Shown: in pieces, positions 49,704-58,491 of the stretch
How the letters are laid out: every line of letters begins with the position of its first letter
Numbering within the stretch: position 1 is the first letter of the stretch
Source of the DNA: Desulfamplus magnetovallimortis
GTDB lineage: Bacteria; Desulfobacterota; Desulfobacteria; Desulfobacterales; Desulfobacteraceae
Length of the DNA stretch: 64,000 nt
Direction: 5' to 3'
Assembly (NCBI RefSeq): GCF_900170035.1
Contig: NZ_LT828549.1
Location: 34,845-98,844 of the forward strand
The notes under the pieces: generated by a model
Seen by the model: the letters and a program-made list of their open reading frames with translations, nothing else
Database searches by the model: none
Told to the model about the DNA's origin: nothing
Made by a program: the position numbers and the translations under genes

Positions 49704-50681
49704 ATGAAACAAGAAATTACAAAAAAAAACATCCCTCTGGGGGATAAGGTCACCCATAGCAGAACCTATAATCCGGATCATCTTTTTCCTGTCAGGCGAT
49801 CTCTGGCAAGGGAGGAGATTGGCATACACGAAGATACAAAATTACCTTTCGGCGGTTGGGATATCTGGAATGCCTATGAGATATCCTGGCTTGATATGAA
49901 AGGAAAGCCTGTTGTGGCCATAGGCGAGATAACTTTTCCCTGTACCACAAAAAATATTGTTGAGTCCAAGTCCCTGAAGCTCTATCTAAATTCATTTAAT
50001 CAATCCAGATTTGAATCTCCTGAACAGGTGCTTACCATCATGGAAAAAGATTTGTCAGCCTGTGTGACTGGAAGGAGTGAAGGCGAAGAAGATTACCCGG
50101 GAGAAGGACGGAGTGAAGGCGAGGAAGATTACCTTGGAAATGGAACGATGTATATCAATGGTGTACGGAGAAAAGAAAAAGGGACAATGGATTTAAACAA
50201 TGCCGTGAGTGTTACTCTAAGATTGCCTTCCCTGTTCCATGATATGAAGATAGAAGCGCCTTGCGGAGAATCCATTGATGATCTGGACGTTGAAATTACG
50301 CATTACAAGGTTGAGCCATCCTTTCTCAGGGTAATGGAAGGGGGCAGGGTGGTTGAACAAACCATTCACTCCAATCTTCTGCGTACCAACTGTCCTGTGA
50401 CAGAACAGCCGGACTGGGGAAGCGTAATCATTGATTATAAAGGAAAGGAGATTGACAGAAAAGGGCTTCTGGCCTACATCGTTTCATTTCGGGAGCACAC
50501 AGGATTCCATGAAAACTGTGTGGAGCGTATGTTTATGGATATAATGGAGATGTGTTGCCCTGAGAAACTTTCTGTTTATGCCCGATTTACCCGAAGGGGT
50601 GGGATTGATATAAATCCTTTTCGATCAAACTGTGGTAATGATTCACTCAGGTATGAAAACGGAAGGCTTGCACGTCAATAG
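49704..50681 (+). CDS. queF: NADPH-dependent 7-cyano-7-deazaguanine reductase, long (two-domain) type
   Basis: 325 aa. Reduces preQ0 to preQ1, the last step before tRNA insertion. N-terminal NADPH/fold motif ESKSLKLYLNSFNQ (residues 88-100); nucleophilic Cys in TNCPVTEQPDWGSV (Cys230) with the acidic partner Asp237; substrate Glu in FHENCVERMF. Residues about 122-160 are an insertion containing a near-duplicated RSEGEEDYPGEG / RSEGEEDYLGNG segment not expected in the family; it sits between the two T-fold halves. The stop overlaps the convergent kinase gene by 7 nt. Confidence 0.9.
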   Translation: MKQEITKKNIPLGDKVTHSRTYNPDHLFPVRRSLAREEIGIHEDTKLPFGGWDIWNAYEISWLDMKGKPVVAIGEITFPCTTKNIVESKSLKLYLNSFNQSRFESPEQVLTIMEKDLSACVTGRSEGEEDYPGEGRSEGEEDYLGNGTMYINGVRRKEKGTMDLNNAVSVTLRLPSLFHDMKIEAPCGESIDDLDVEITHYKVEPSFLRVMEGGRVVEQTIHSNLLRTNCPVTEQPDWGSVIIDYKGKEIDRKGLLAYIVSFREHTGFHENCVERMFMDIMEMCCPEKLSVYARFTRRGGIDINPFRSNCGNDSLRYENGRLARQ

Positions 50682-53344
50682 TTCATTTTTAAGGCCTCTC
50701 TTATCTTTGCAGCAAGGTCATTGATTGAAAATGGTTTTTGTATAAAATTGACGTGACTGTCAATAACTCCATGCTGGGCAATGATGTTGGCCGTGTAACC
50801 GGACATATATAAAAGTTTCATATCAGGATAGTTTGAGAGCAAAGTCCCTGCAAGAACACTGCCATTCATGTCCGGCATTATAACATCGGTTACCAGAAGA
50901 TCAATGTTGCCTGCATGATTGGCTGCAATTTCAATTGCTTCTCTGGGTCTGTTTGCAGGCAATACATTGTATCCAAGTTTATTAAGCATGAGTTTTGCGA
51001 CTTCAAGAATTCCCTGGTCGTCTTCCACAAGTAATATGGTTTCCGTGCCTCCTGTCAGATTGACTTCCGCGTTGCCTGGCAATGACTCAGCATCGTTTCC
51101 AGCATATCGTGGCAGATAAATCCTGAATGTTGTACCTTTGTCCGGTTCACTGTAAACATTTACAAAACCATTATTCTGTTTGACTATTCCATATATTGTG
51201 GAGAGGCCAAGACCTGTTCCCTTGCCAAGCTCCTTGGTTGTAAAGAAAGGTTCAAAAATGTTTTTCAGGGTCTCCTTTTCCATACCCACACCATTGTCGC
51301 TGACAGCCAGTACCACATATTCCCCTGTTTTGAATCCCGTATTTTTTTTACAGTATGCTTCGTCAAGAAATATATTGGAAGTTTCAATAATGACTTTGCC
51401 ATCATTGCCTTTAATGGCATCTCTGGCATTTATCAGAAGGTTTGCCATGATCTGGTCAATCTGTGCAGGATCCATGTTGACAGACCATATATCAAAGCCT
51501 GGTTTCCATACAAGATCAATATCTTCACCAATTAAGCGCCGCAGCATTTTCAGCATGCTTTTAATCGTGGCGTTCAGCTTAAGAACCTCCGGCACAATGG
51601 TCTGTTTACGTGCAAAGGCCAGAAGCTGGCGAGTTAGATCTGCTGAACGCTTGCCAACACTTTCTATCTCAATAAGGTCTTTGTAAATGGGATCTGAATG
51701 ATTGAGCTTCATCCTTGCAAGCTCTGCACGTCCTATGATTATGGAGAGCATGTTATTGAAATCATGTGCCACACCACCTGCAAGACGTCCTACAGCATCC
51801 ATTTTCTGGGCCTGAAAAAGCTGGGCATGGAGATTCTGCATCTCCTCTTCTGATTTTTTTCTGTCTGTAATATCCCTGGCAATGCCAAGAACCCCTATTA
51901 GCTTGCCATCGTTTCCATAAACAGGTGTCTTTATGGTTTCAAGATGTTCAATATGTCCATCATCAGCATAGGTGATGGTCTCTTCGTTGATACTTGGCTT
52001 GCCTGCATCCATGGCTATCCTGTCATGCTTCCTGAAAAAATTTGCCATATTATTGGAGAGGTAATCGTAGTCTGTCTTTCCAACAATCTTCTCCTCTTTT
52101 GCACCGAAAAATCGCTCAAATTTGTAATTACAGGATAGGTATATTCCGTCCGGATCCTTAAACCAGATAAGGTCAGGAATGGTTTTAAGAAGTGTTTTAA
52201 GATGAGCTTCGCTTTTTGCCAGAGCATCTTCAGTTCGTTTATGCTCTTCAATCTCTTTTCTAAGGTCCTCGGTTTTGAGAAAAACCCTTTTTTTGAGCAT
52301 CCGGTTCCATATAATAAACATTATTATGACAAATGAAATCACAACCGAAATGATTCCCATAAGCTTTTTAAATGCCTGAATGGTCATGCCAGGTTCTGAT
52401 GCAAGGCGAATCCATCGATTTTGTATAGTTTTGTGATCTTCTTCAGTTAAAAGGTCAATACCCTTGTCAAGAATATCGGCGAGTTCTGGCCAGTCATTAC
52501 GCACTGCAAATCCTGATATATTGGGTGGGTCTGTTTCTCCTGAAAGCCTTAAATTGGTAATACCTTCTGATTCAATATAGTAACTTGCAGTTGCCAGATC
52601 TCCGATAAACGCATCTGACATACCAAATGATACTTTTCTTAGGGCTGTTTTCAGATCTGCAACAAATTCAATATTAATTTCAGGATATCTGTTGTGGATA
52701 ATATCGGCATAGCCATATCCAGATACCATTGTAACTTTCATCCCTTTTAGCATATCAAGATCAAGGTTTGATGTTACATTATTTTTAGAGATTATTACTG
52801 ATGGAATTTTAAGGTAGGGTTTGGGAAAAATCATATATTTTTCCCTTTGGGGGGTTTTGACAGCGTTGGGAAGAAGATCAACTTCGCGGTTTTTCATTTT
52901 TGTGAGCACTTCGTCCCAGCTTGCACAAAGGATCACCTTGAAACGTATTCCAAGTTTTTTTTCAAGAAGGCGGGCATAATCTGCTGCAATGCCTGAATAG
53001 TTTCCGTTTTCATCAAAGAATTCAATTGGCTTGAATTCAGGGTCAGGTGCAAGCCTGATAACAGGGTGTGCTTGAAGCCACTTTTTTTCATGATCTGTGA
53101 GGATATTGGATATATGGTCAGCGGGCATCTCACTTTCTGCTGCAACTGCGGAGATTGAGTCATGTGCCAGCGAAGTTTTTAAAGACACAGTAACAAAGAT
53201 TGCTGTGGCGAGGAAAAATATCAGAAGAATATATAATTTGTTTGATAATGCAATTTCGTTTAAATCGAATATATTATTGAAGTAACAGATGATGTTACGT
53301 GTGCAGGAAGAGATCTCATTGCATAAATTTTTTTTAAAGTTCAT
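50675..53344 (-). CDS. Hybrid histidine kinase with SBP, PAS and receiver domains
   Basis: 889 aa from the ATG at 53344; a TTG-led extension to 53398 is possible. A signal/anchor ([16 protein letters not shown]) is followed by a periplasmic SBP_bac_3 domain (about 80-320: [37 protein letters not shown]), a transmembrane helix ([12 protein letters not shown]), a PAS domain (about 385-495), HisKA with [20 protein letters not shown] (His about 527), HATPase with DNGVGM and [13 protein letters not shown], and a C-terminal receiver with [13 protein letters not shown] (Asp about 820). It is of the NtrB-like 'HDFNN' kinase class. No partner regulator is adjacent. It converges with queF. Confidence 0.9.
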   Translation of the reverse strand: MNFKKNLCNEISSCTRNIICYFNNIFDLNEIALSNKLYILLIFFLATAIFVTVSLKTSLAHDSISAVAAESEMPADHISNILTDHEKKWLQAHPVIRLAPDPEFKPIEFFDENGNYSGIAADYARLLEKKLGIRFKVILCASWDEVLTKMKNREVDLLPNAVKTPQREKYMIFPKPYLKIPSVIISKNNVTSNLDLDMLKGMKVTMVSGYGYADIIHNRYPEINIEFVADLKTALRKVSFGMSDAFIGDLATASYYIESEGITNLRLSGETDPPNISGFAVRNDWPELADILDKGIDLLTEEDHKTIQNRWIRLASEPGMTIQAFKKLMGIISVVISFVIIMFIIWNRMLKKRVFLKTEDLRKEIEEHKRTEDALAKSEAHLKTLLKTIPDLIWFKDPDGIYLSCNYKFERFFGAKEEKIVGKTDYDYLSNNMANFFRKHDRIAMDAGKPSINEETITYADDGHIEHLETIKTPVYGNDGKLIGVLGIARDITDRKKSEEEMQNLHAQLFQAQKMDAVGRLAGGVAHDFNNMLSIIIGRAELARMKLNHSDPIYKDLIEIESVGKRSADLTRQLLAFARKQTIVPEVLKLNATIKSMLKMLRRLIGEDIDLVWKPGFDIWSVNMDPAQIDQIMANLLINARDAIKGNDGKVIIETSNIFLDEAYCKKNTGFKTGEYVVLAVSDNGVGMEKETLKNIFEPFFTTKELGKGTGLGLSTIYGIVKQNNGFVNVYSEPDKGTTFRIYLPRYAGNDAESLPGNAEVNLTGGTETILLVEDDQGILEVAKLMLNKLGYNVLPANRPREAIEIAANHAGNIDLLVTDVIMPDMNGSVLAGTLLSNYPDMKLLYMSGYTANIIAQHGVIDSHVNFIQKPFSINDLAAKIREALKMNY

Positions 53345-53557
53345 TTCATATCCGGAGAAAATATAAACAGGAGTTGTTTTTGCTTTATCTGATAGCAATT
53401 AAAATAGTATTAAATCATGATGAAGCAATTACAGTCAAGGCGTCCTTTACATTAATCCGAAAAAAACATATTGTCGTTGATAGCCATATGGCGCAAGCAA
53501 GGATTAATTATTCTATTATGAAGAACAATATCACAATTTTCAGTGATTTTTCACTGT

Positions 53558-53639
53558 AACTTGATAGTATAGGAATTTCCATTTTTATTATTTAAAAGCA
53601 GGTGGTTATGGAAAAGCCCTCCCGAAGGGCGCTAAGTTC
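53558..53639 (+). repeat. Repeat family D, copy 3
   Basis: AACTTGATAGTATAGGAATT, then AAAGCAGGTGGTTATGGAAA and TCCCGAAGGGCGCTAAGTTC. It lies between the divergent-end regions of the kinase and the AAA gene; the rest of the 320-nt gap is AT-rich with no gene seen. Confidence 0.8.
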
Positions 53640-53668
53640 GTAAATTGTTTTTGGTAGATTCATTAACG

Positions 53669-55246
53669 TCACATACCCCAGACAATGATCTCCATATTTT
53701 TAAGATTATAACTTTTTTTGAATATCTTTTCATCCCATGATGAAGTTTGATTTCTGTCGAAAATTACCAGATGCCCCTCTCTGGTTCCGCATTTGTCCAT
53801 ATAGCCCCAGGTCTGTTCTAGGCCCTCTTCAACTGTTTTTTTGAGGGATTTATAAAGAATTTTCAACTCTATCACAACTTTTTGTACACCTTTTCCATGA
53901 CGCCATATCAGTAGCAAATCTGTCCTTTTCATACCCAGACCATATTCACGTTCCACCCGTCCGCCTGAGTTTACTATGCGCTGGAGAAATGCCTGTAGAA
54001 GCAGTTGAGGCCCTGCTTCTTTGTATTGAAAACGTTCCACCCAGTGCTCAGAATGCTCCCTGAAAAATTCCTGAAAAGCAGCCATCAGTTTGTCAATGTC
54101 AAGTTTTCCATCTGGTTTTATATACCACTCTGTCTCCTGTGATATGGTCAACTGGGTGCTGAAGGTAAGCTCCCTTGGAATAACCTCCTGATAGAGCCGG
54201 TTGGCGATTCTGATTTTTTTATCTTTTTTTATAAGTCCCAGGTCAGTGACGTACATGAGATCATCCGGTGAGATATCCTCAGGTGCTTCAAGACCTGACA
54301 GAATGGGGGCAATGACCTTTTGTACCCTTTTTTCCTTAAGTTTGTCCGCCAGTTGATCAATGTGGGTTTCTCTTCTGAGAATCAGATTTTCTCCGGCCTG
54401 GTACACCATTTCCGGTGTGATTTCCACCATGGCATCACGGTTGGCTTTCATTTCGTGGCAGACTTCATATGCAAGGGCGTTCACAAGCCAGGGCTGTCCT
54501 TCAGAAAGCTCCCAGACAGCCTTGATTGTTTCTTTTTTAAATAGTTGTCCTGTTTCCTCCGTGTGGGATTGTAAAAGTGTTCTCATTTCCTCTTCTGTGA
54601 AGTCCCCTAACCTAAGGGATTTGGCTTTAATGTTGAAAGCACTTCCTCCGGTGATAACTTTTTTTTCCATCTCCGAGTGAATACGATAGTCTCTTACATC
54701 TCTTACGCCGCACAGGATAATACTCTGGGGAAAATTAAGCGGTCTTTTGTCATATCCGGAACGAAGCTGGCGCAATACAGAAATCAGGGTATCTCCCACA
54801 AGTGAGTCGATTTCATCTATCAGAAGCACCAGGGGCTTTTCACTCTCATCTGCCCAGAGTGAAAGTGCAGTATTCAGGGCATTATGGCCGCCCCACTGTT
54901 CAAGAAGCATGTTCCATGTATCAAAAAGAAAGCTGTCTTTCAGAAATGTTTTGGCTCTTAATGCTATTTCTCCGAGAATACTTTTCATCCCATTTTCAAC
55001 GTCCTCCCGTGCAGCCTGAGCGGTTTCCACGTTAAAATAGAGACTTTTATATTTTTCTTTTTCATTAAGGTACTTCATAAGGGCAAGAAGGCATGATGTT
55101 TTTCCGGTCTGCCGGGGTGCGTGGAGAACAAAATATTTTTTATTGTCAATCAGATGAAGCAGTTCATCAAGGTCAAACCTTTCTAAAGGAGGCAGACAGT
55201 AATGGTCTTCACAATTAACAGGCCCTGCTGTATTGAAAAATTTCAT
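53669..55246 (-). CDS. AAA-like ATPase with a C-terminal PD-(D/E)xK nuclease-like domain
   Basis: 525 aa. Walker A HAPRQTGKTSCLLAL at residues about 41-55, Walker B KPLVLLIDEIDSLVGD near 140, a sensor-like ILCGVRDVRDYR near 178, then a winged-helix region. The C-terminal 110 residues carry GMKRTDLLLIWRHGKGVQ with KVVIELKILYKS, the D...ExK spacing of restriction-like nucleases, as in the common AAA-ATPase-like/DUF1703 family. The function in cells is unknown; a mobile-element or defence role is often suspected for this family. RBS AGGAG. It lies upstream of no partner on its strand. Confidence 0.75.
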   Translation of the reverse strand: MKFFNTAGPVNCEDHYCLPPLERFDLDELLHLIDNKKYFVLHAPRQTGKTSCLLALMKYLNEKEKYKSLYFNVETAQAAREDVENGMKSILGEIALRAKTFLKDSFLFDTWNMLLEQWGGHNALNTALSLWADESEKPLVLLIDEIDSLVGDTLISVLRQLRSGYDKRPLNFPQSIILCGVRDVRDYRIHSEMEKKVITGGSAFNIKAKSLRLGDFTEEEMRTLLQSHTEETGQLFKKETIKAVWELSEGQPWLVNALAYEVCHEMKANRDAMVEITPEMVYQAGENLILRRETHIDQLADKLKEKRVQKVIAPILSGLEAPEDISPDDLMYVTDLGLIKKDKKIRIANRLYQEVIPRELTFSTQLTISQETEWYIKPDGKLDIDKLMAAFQEFFREHSEHWVERFQYKEAGPQLLLQAFLQRIVNSGGRVEREYGLGMKRTDLLLIWRHGKGVQKVVIELKILYKSLKKTVEEGLEQTWGYMDKCGTREGHLVIFDRNQTSSWDEKIFKKSYNLKNMEIIVWGM

Positions 55247-55293
55247 TTTATTCTCCTGTAATGAAAGTGGATATAAGAACTCATTGCTCCTTC

Positions 55294-55345
55294 AAGTTTA
55301 GGAATGAGCAGGAAATAATTTTCCCATTTTGATTTAAACGAAGCT
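55294..55345 (+). repeat. Repeat family E, fragment
   Basis: GGAATGAGCAGGAAATAATT followed by TTCCCATTTTGATTTAAACG, close to the sequence at 27537-27585. Confidence 0.5.
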
Positions 55346-55462
55346 GTCGGGGCGTCCATTTCAGAGTTATTTTCATGAAACTCCCCGAATAGCAAGCCAC
55401 TGACGTTCAGATATATCCAAGCTTTAACGGCTTGTATGGAATGCAAACTATTTCAATTGCTT

Positions 55463-55777
55463 TTAACTGCCAGATCTCAATTTGGATGAAAAACCAGCGT
55501 TTCTCTTGGCTTGTTGAGCCAAATAATATTGATCAAGAGCTGCCCTGATATACATTTTTATTATCTCTTGACGGCCGACATTGAGTTCTATTGCCACAGC
55601 ATCCAACTCTTTGATCATTGCAGTAGAAAGCTCAACATCAACGGTTTGATTTTCAGGTTTAGTAAATGGCTGCCTTACACGAAATGAATTTGTAAAATGT
55701 TCGGAAATTTCTTGTCCGCAGGCTGCAATTTCCGCTATTTCATCAATTGTTAATTTTTCATTTTGTGTATTTTTCAT
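55463..55777 (-). CDS. BrnA-like (ribbon-helix-helix) antitoxin
   Basis: 104 aa. The central VDVELSTAMIKELDAVAIEL, then NVGRQEIIKMYIRAALDQYY, has the strand-helix-helix pattern of CopG-type DNA-binding antitoxins. The N-terminal 40 residues would wrap the toxin. It overlaps the BrnT-like gene by 20 nt and is the second gene of the pair (toxin first), the BrnTA order. GGAG precedes the ATG. Confidence 0.75.
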   Translation of the reverse strand: MKNTQNEKLTIDEIAEIAACGQEISEHFTNSFRVRQPFTKPENQTVDVELSTAMIKELDAVAIELNVGRQEIIKMYIRAALDQYYLAQQAKRNAGFSSKLRSGS

Positions 55778-56039
55778 AATAACTCCGTTCTTTTTGAGTT
55801 GCTTTCCAGAGTGTAACTAAATGGTAATACTCACCATGCTCGTCTTCTCTTTCTTCATATACAACTGTATATAATTGATTTTTAACCCATCCAATTGCAC
55901 GCCATTGATTTGGATAATCAGTGTGTTGATCCTCAATAAAAGTGTTGTAAAATAGTTCTTGAGCCTCTTCAAAGCCAATCCGTCGTCTTGAATCATTGCG
56001 GAGACGTTCGCTTTTGGTTTTATCGTATTCAAATCTCAT
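55758..56039 (-). CDS. BrnT-like toxin
   Basis: 93 aa. FEYDKTKSERLRNDSRRRIG with FEEAQELF and the late ITHLVT-like strand YYHLVTLWKATQKERSYYEK match the BrnT ribonuclease toxin fold (RelE-like). The basic C-terminal Arg/Tyr region would form the active site. It is paired with the overlapping antitoxin gene. Family assignment is moderate because BrnT is variable. Confidence 0.75.
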   Translation of the reverse strand: MRFEYDKTKSERLRNDSRRRIGFEEAQELFYNTFIEDQHTDYPNQWRAIGWVKNQLYTVVYEEREDEHGEYYHLVTLWKATQKERSYYEKYTK

Positions 56040-56089
56040 TTTGTACGATTTGCCTCATTTTCTGAATATATTTTGGCTTTGATCATCAA

Positions 56090-56290
56090 TTTTCTATAAT
56101 GGCCATGATGCACATGGCATCACAATCGAAGAGATGAAAGTCTATTTACTCCCCCTAACTCGATTGTGACAAGAATGTATCTATTTTCACGGTAAACGGA
56201 CATGGCTGCGACTCAGCCACCCCCGAATATGAAAATTTGTATCCATTTTCACGGTAAAAGGAGATGGCTGCATCTCAGCCATCTCCTTTT
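56090..56290 (-). repeat. Adjacent copies of repeat families A and B
   Basis: Family A words (ATGGCATCACAATCGAAGAG, GATGAAAGTC, CTCGATTGTGAC) occupy 56092-56173. One and a half units of family B in reverse (CTATTTTCACGGTAAACGGA, CAGCCACCCCCGAATATGAA, TATCCATTTTCACGGTAAAA) follow to 56290 with the hairpin GAGATGGCTGCATCTCAGCC. This tandem copy shows that a family B unit ends at TCCG and the next begins TTTACCG. Confidence 0.75.
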
Positions 56291-56327
56291 AGGGGGATAT
56301 GAGATTTGCCTGATATTTAAAAAGAGT

Positions 56328-57578
56328 TTACAGCATCTCTATTGCACAGGCAAGAGATACTCCGCCTCCACCGCAAAGGGTTGCCAACCCAAGGTTTTTG
56401 TTTCTCTGTTTCATGGCATGGATAAGCGTGACCATTATTCTTGAACCTGTGGAACCCACAGGGTGACCAAGGCCGATGCCTGAGCCATTGACATTGGTGA
56501 TTTCACGGTTGAGGCCAAGTTCCTTTTCGCATCCTATATATTGGGCTGCAAATGCCTCGTTTACCTCTATTAACTGAAAATCATTGATGGCAAGTCCGCT
56601 TCTGTCCATTAGCTGTTTAACGGCAGGTACAGGTGAAAGCCCCATGATTGTTGGATGGCAGGCGCCCATTCCCGTGGCCTTGATTTTTGCAATGGGTTTG
56701 AGTCCAAGATCTGCTGCTTTTTCTGCCGACATTATTATCATGGCTGATGAACCGTCATTTATTCCGCTTGAATTACCTGCGGTCACTTTTCCTGTCTTTG
56801 GAATAAAACCGGGCGGAAGTTTTTGTAATTGCTCCATTGTCATGCCCGGTCTGAAGTGCTCATCTTTGTCAAAAATAATGGGATCCTTTTTTCGCTGCGG
56901 TACTTCAACCGGAACTATCTCTTCCCTGAAAAGCCCTTCATTTGTGGCTCTTTCAGCATTATTGTGGCTTCTTAAAGCAACTTCGTCCATCTCTTCCCTT
57001 GAGATTCCAAGGTGCTGTGCTACAAACTCTGCCGTATGACCCATTATATATGGTTTCCCCATAAAATGGCTTGCAGGCGCTTCAGAAGTATTAAGCGGTG
57101 TGTCATCACCAAAGGGCAGAATGTGTGATCCACAGTGCAGTGCATGAATCATTGCATCCACAAACTGTTGATCCTGAAGGCGACATCCCCATCGGGCTTT
57201 TGGCACAGTATAAGGTACTCCTGACATATGCTCCACCCCACCGGCAAGTATAATATCTGCCATGCCCGCTTGAATCATTGCCATACCTGATAAAACTGCC
57301 TCCATTCCTGAGATGCAGACCCTGTTTATTGTAACAGCCGGTACTGTGTCTGGTATGCCTGCCATAAGAGCTGCAACCCTTGTTGTGTTAAGGGTGTCAT
57401 GGTGCTCAATGCAGCAGCCGTATCTTATATCATCAATCATGCCAGGTTCAATTCCGGCTCGTTTAATAGCCTCTTTCATGGTGACACTTGCAATGGTGGC
57501 GCCATTCAGATCTTTTAATGTTCCACCAAAAGCACCAATTGCGGTTCTACACGCTGATACAATAACCACTTCTTTCAT
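56328..57578 (-). CDS. Acetyl-CoA C-acetyltransferase (thiolase)
   Basis: 416 aa from ATG 57578, chosen over a longer frame that overlaps the next gene because AAGGA precedes it and the thiolase fold starts at VVIVSACRTAIGAFGGTLKD. Nucleophilic Cys in INRVCISGMEAVLSG (residue about 91), His in VNEAFAAQYIGCE, and the final Cys in ATLCGGGGVSLACAIEML. The GHPVGSTGSRI block is conserved. It condenses or cleaves acyl-CoA. First in spatial order of a four-gene minus-strand fatty-acid cluster; it is probably last transcribed. Confidence 0.9.
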   Translation of the reverse strand: MKEVVIVSACRTAIGAFGGTLKDLNGATIASVTMKEAIKRAGIEPGMIDDIRYGCCIEHHDTLNTTRVAALMAGIPDTVPAVTINRVCISGMEAVLSGMAMIQAGMADIILAGGVEHMSGVPYTVPKARWGCRLQDQQFVDAMIHALHCGSHILPFGDDTPLNTSEAPASHFMGKPYIMGHTAEFVAQHLGISREEMDEVALRSHNNAERATNEGLFREEIVPVEVPQRKKDPIIFDKDEHFRPGMTMEQLQKLPPGFIPKTGKVTAGNSSGINDGSSAMIIMSAEKAADLGLKPIAKIKATGMGACHPTIMGLSPVPAVKQLMDRSGLAINDFQLIEVNEAFAAQYIGCEKELGLNREITNVNGSGIGLGHPVGSTGSRIMVTLIHAMKQRNKNLGLATLCGGGGVSLACAIEML

Positions 57579-57615
57579 TGTAATGTCCTTAAAAAATATA
57601 AATTGTGTTTTCACT

Positions 57616-58467
57616 TCAGGAATAGTCGTAAACTCCTTTTCCTGTTTTTCTTCCAAGCCTTCCTGCTCTGACAAGTTTTTTAAGATATGGAGCCGGCATA
57701 TATTTGTCTCCCATCTCCTTGTGCAGGCCTTCCATGACGTGAAGCATGGTGTCAAGTCCCACAAGGTCTGCAAGGGCAAGGGGACCTATGGGATGATTAC
57801 ATCCGAGTATCATTCCCTTGTCTATGTCCTGGGCGCTTGCAATGCCCTCTCCAAGAACAAAAAACGCCTCGTTTATCATGGGACACAGAATTCTGTTGAC
57901 AGCAAATGCCGGAGACTCCTCGACAACAATTACATCCTTGCCGAGGATTGCTCCCCACTGGGTTGCAATGTCAAGGGTTTCCATTGATGTCTCATGACCC
58001 TTTATGATCTCAAGCAGTTTCATGACAGGAACCGGATTAAAAAAATGGGTTCCAATAAATTTGTCAGGGCGGTCAGTGACAGCAGCAAGTTCCGTTATAC
58101 TCAATCCTGATGTATTGCTAAAAAAGAGGCAGTGATAAGGGACAATTTTACCAAGTTCTGCATAGACATTTTTTTTGATATCCATAACCTCAATAATAAC
58201 TTCCACAACAATATCAGCACCTTCGGCAGCTTCTTTAAGATCAAGTGTAGGCTTTATCCTGCCGAAAACGTTCTCCATCTCTTCTTGGGAGAGTTTTTCT
58301 TTACTGACACTTCTTTCAAGGTTCTTTTTTATTGCAGCCATTCCACGATCAACAAATTTTTGATCAATGTCTCTTAATGTCACCTCATAGCCTGCCTGGG
58401 CACAAACCTGGGCAATGCCGTTGCCCATTAATCCTGCGCCTAAAACGCATATTTTTTTAATTTCCAT
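57616..58467 (-). CDS. hbd: 3-hydroxybutyryl-CoA dehydrogenase
   Basis: 283 aa. Rossmann fold [20 protein letters not shown]; catalytic His in [18 protein letters not shown] with Glu; substrate Ser in [14 protein letters not shown]-terminal domain [20 protein letters not shown] and [15 protein letters not shown]. Length and motifs are those of Hbd/PaaH-type enzymes. It oxidises 3-hydroxyacyl-CoA or runs in reverse for synthesis. It lies 37 nt from the thiolase gene and 24 nt from the synthetase gene, forming an operon with them. RBS AAAGGA. Confidence 0.92.
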   Translation of the reverse strand: MEIKKICVLGAGLMGNGIAQVCAQAGYEVTLRDIDQKFVDRGMAAIKKNLERSVSKEKLSQEEMENVFGRIKPTLDLKEAAEGADIVVEVIIEVMDIKKNVYAELGKIVPYHCLFFSNTSGLSITELAAVTDRPDKFIGTHFFNPVPVMKLLEIIKGHETSMETLDIATQWGAILGKDVIVVEESPAFAVNRILCPMINEAFFVLGEGIASAQDIDKGMILGCNHPIGPLALADLVGLDTMLHVMEGLHKEMGDKYMPAPYLKKLVRAGRLGRKTGKGVYDYS

Positions 58468-58491
58468 TAGCTTTGTCCTTTCAGTGGTTTG

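Noticed and set aside
53669..55246. AAA ATPase with nuclease-like tail as a new defence system
   Set aside because: This architecture is a common, widely distributed family in anaerobes, and there are no adjacent partner genes to support a specific system.
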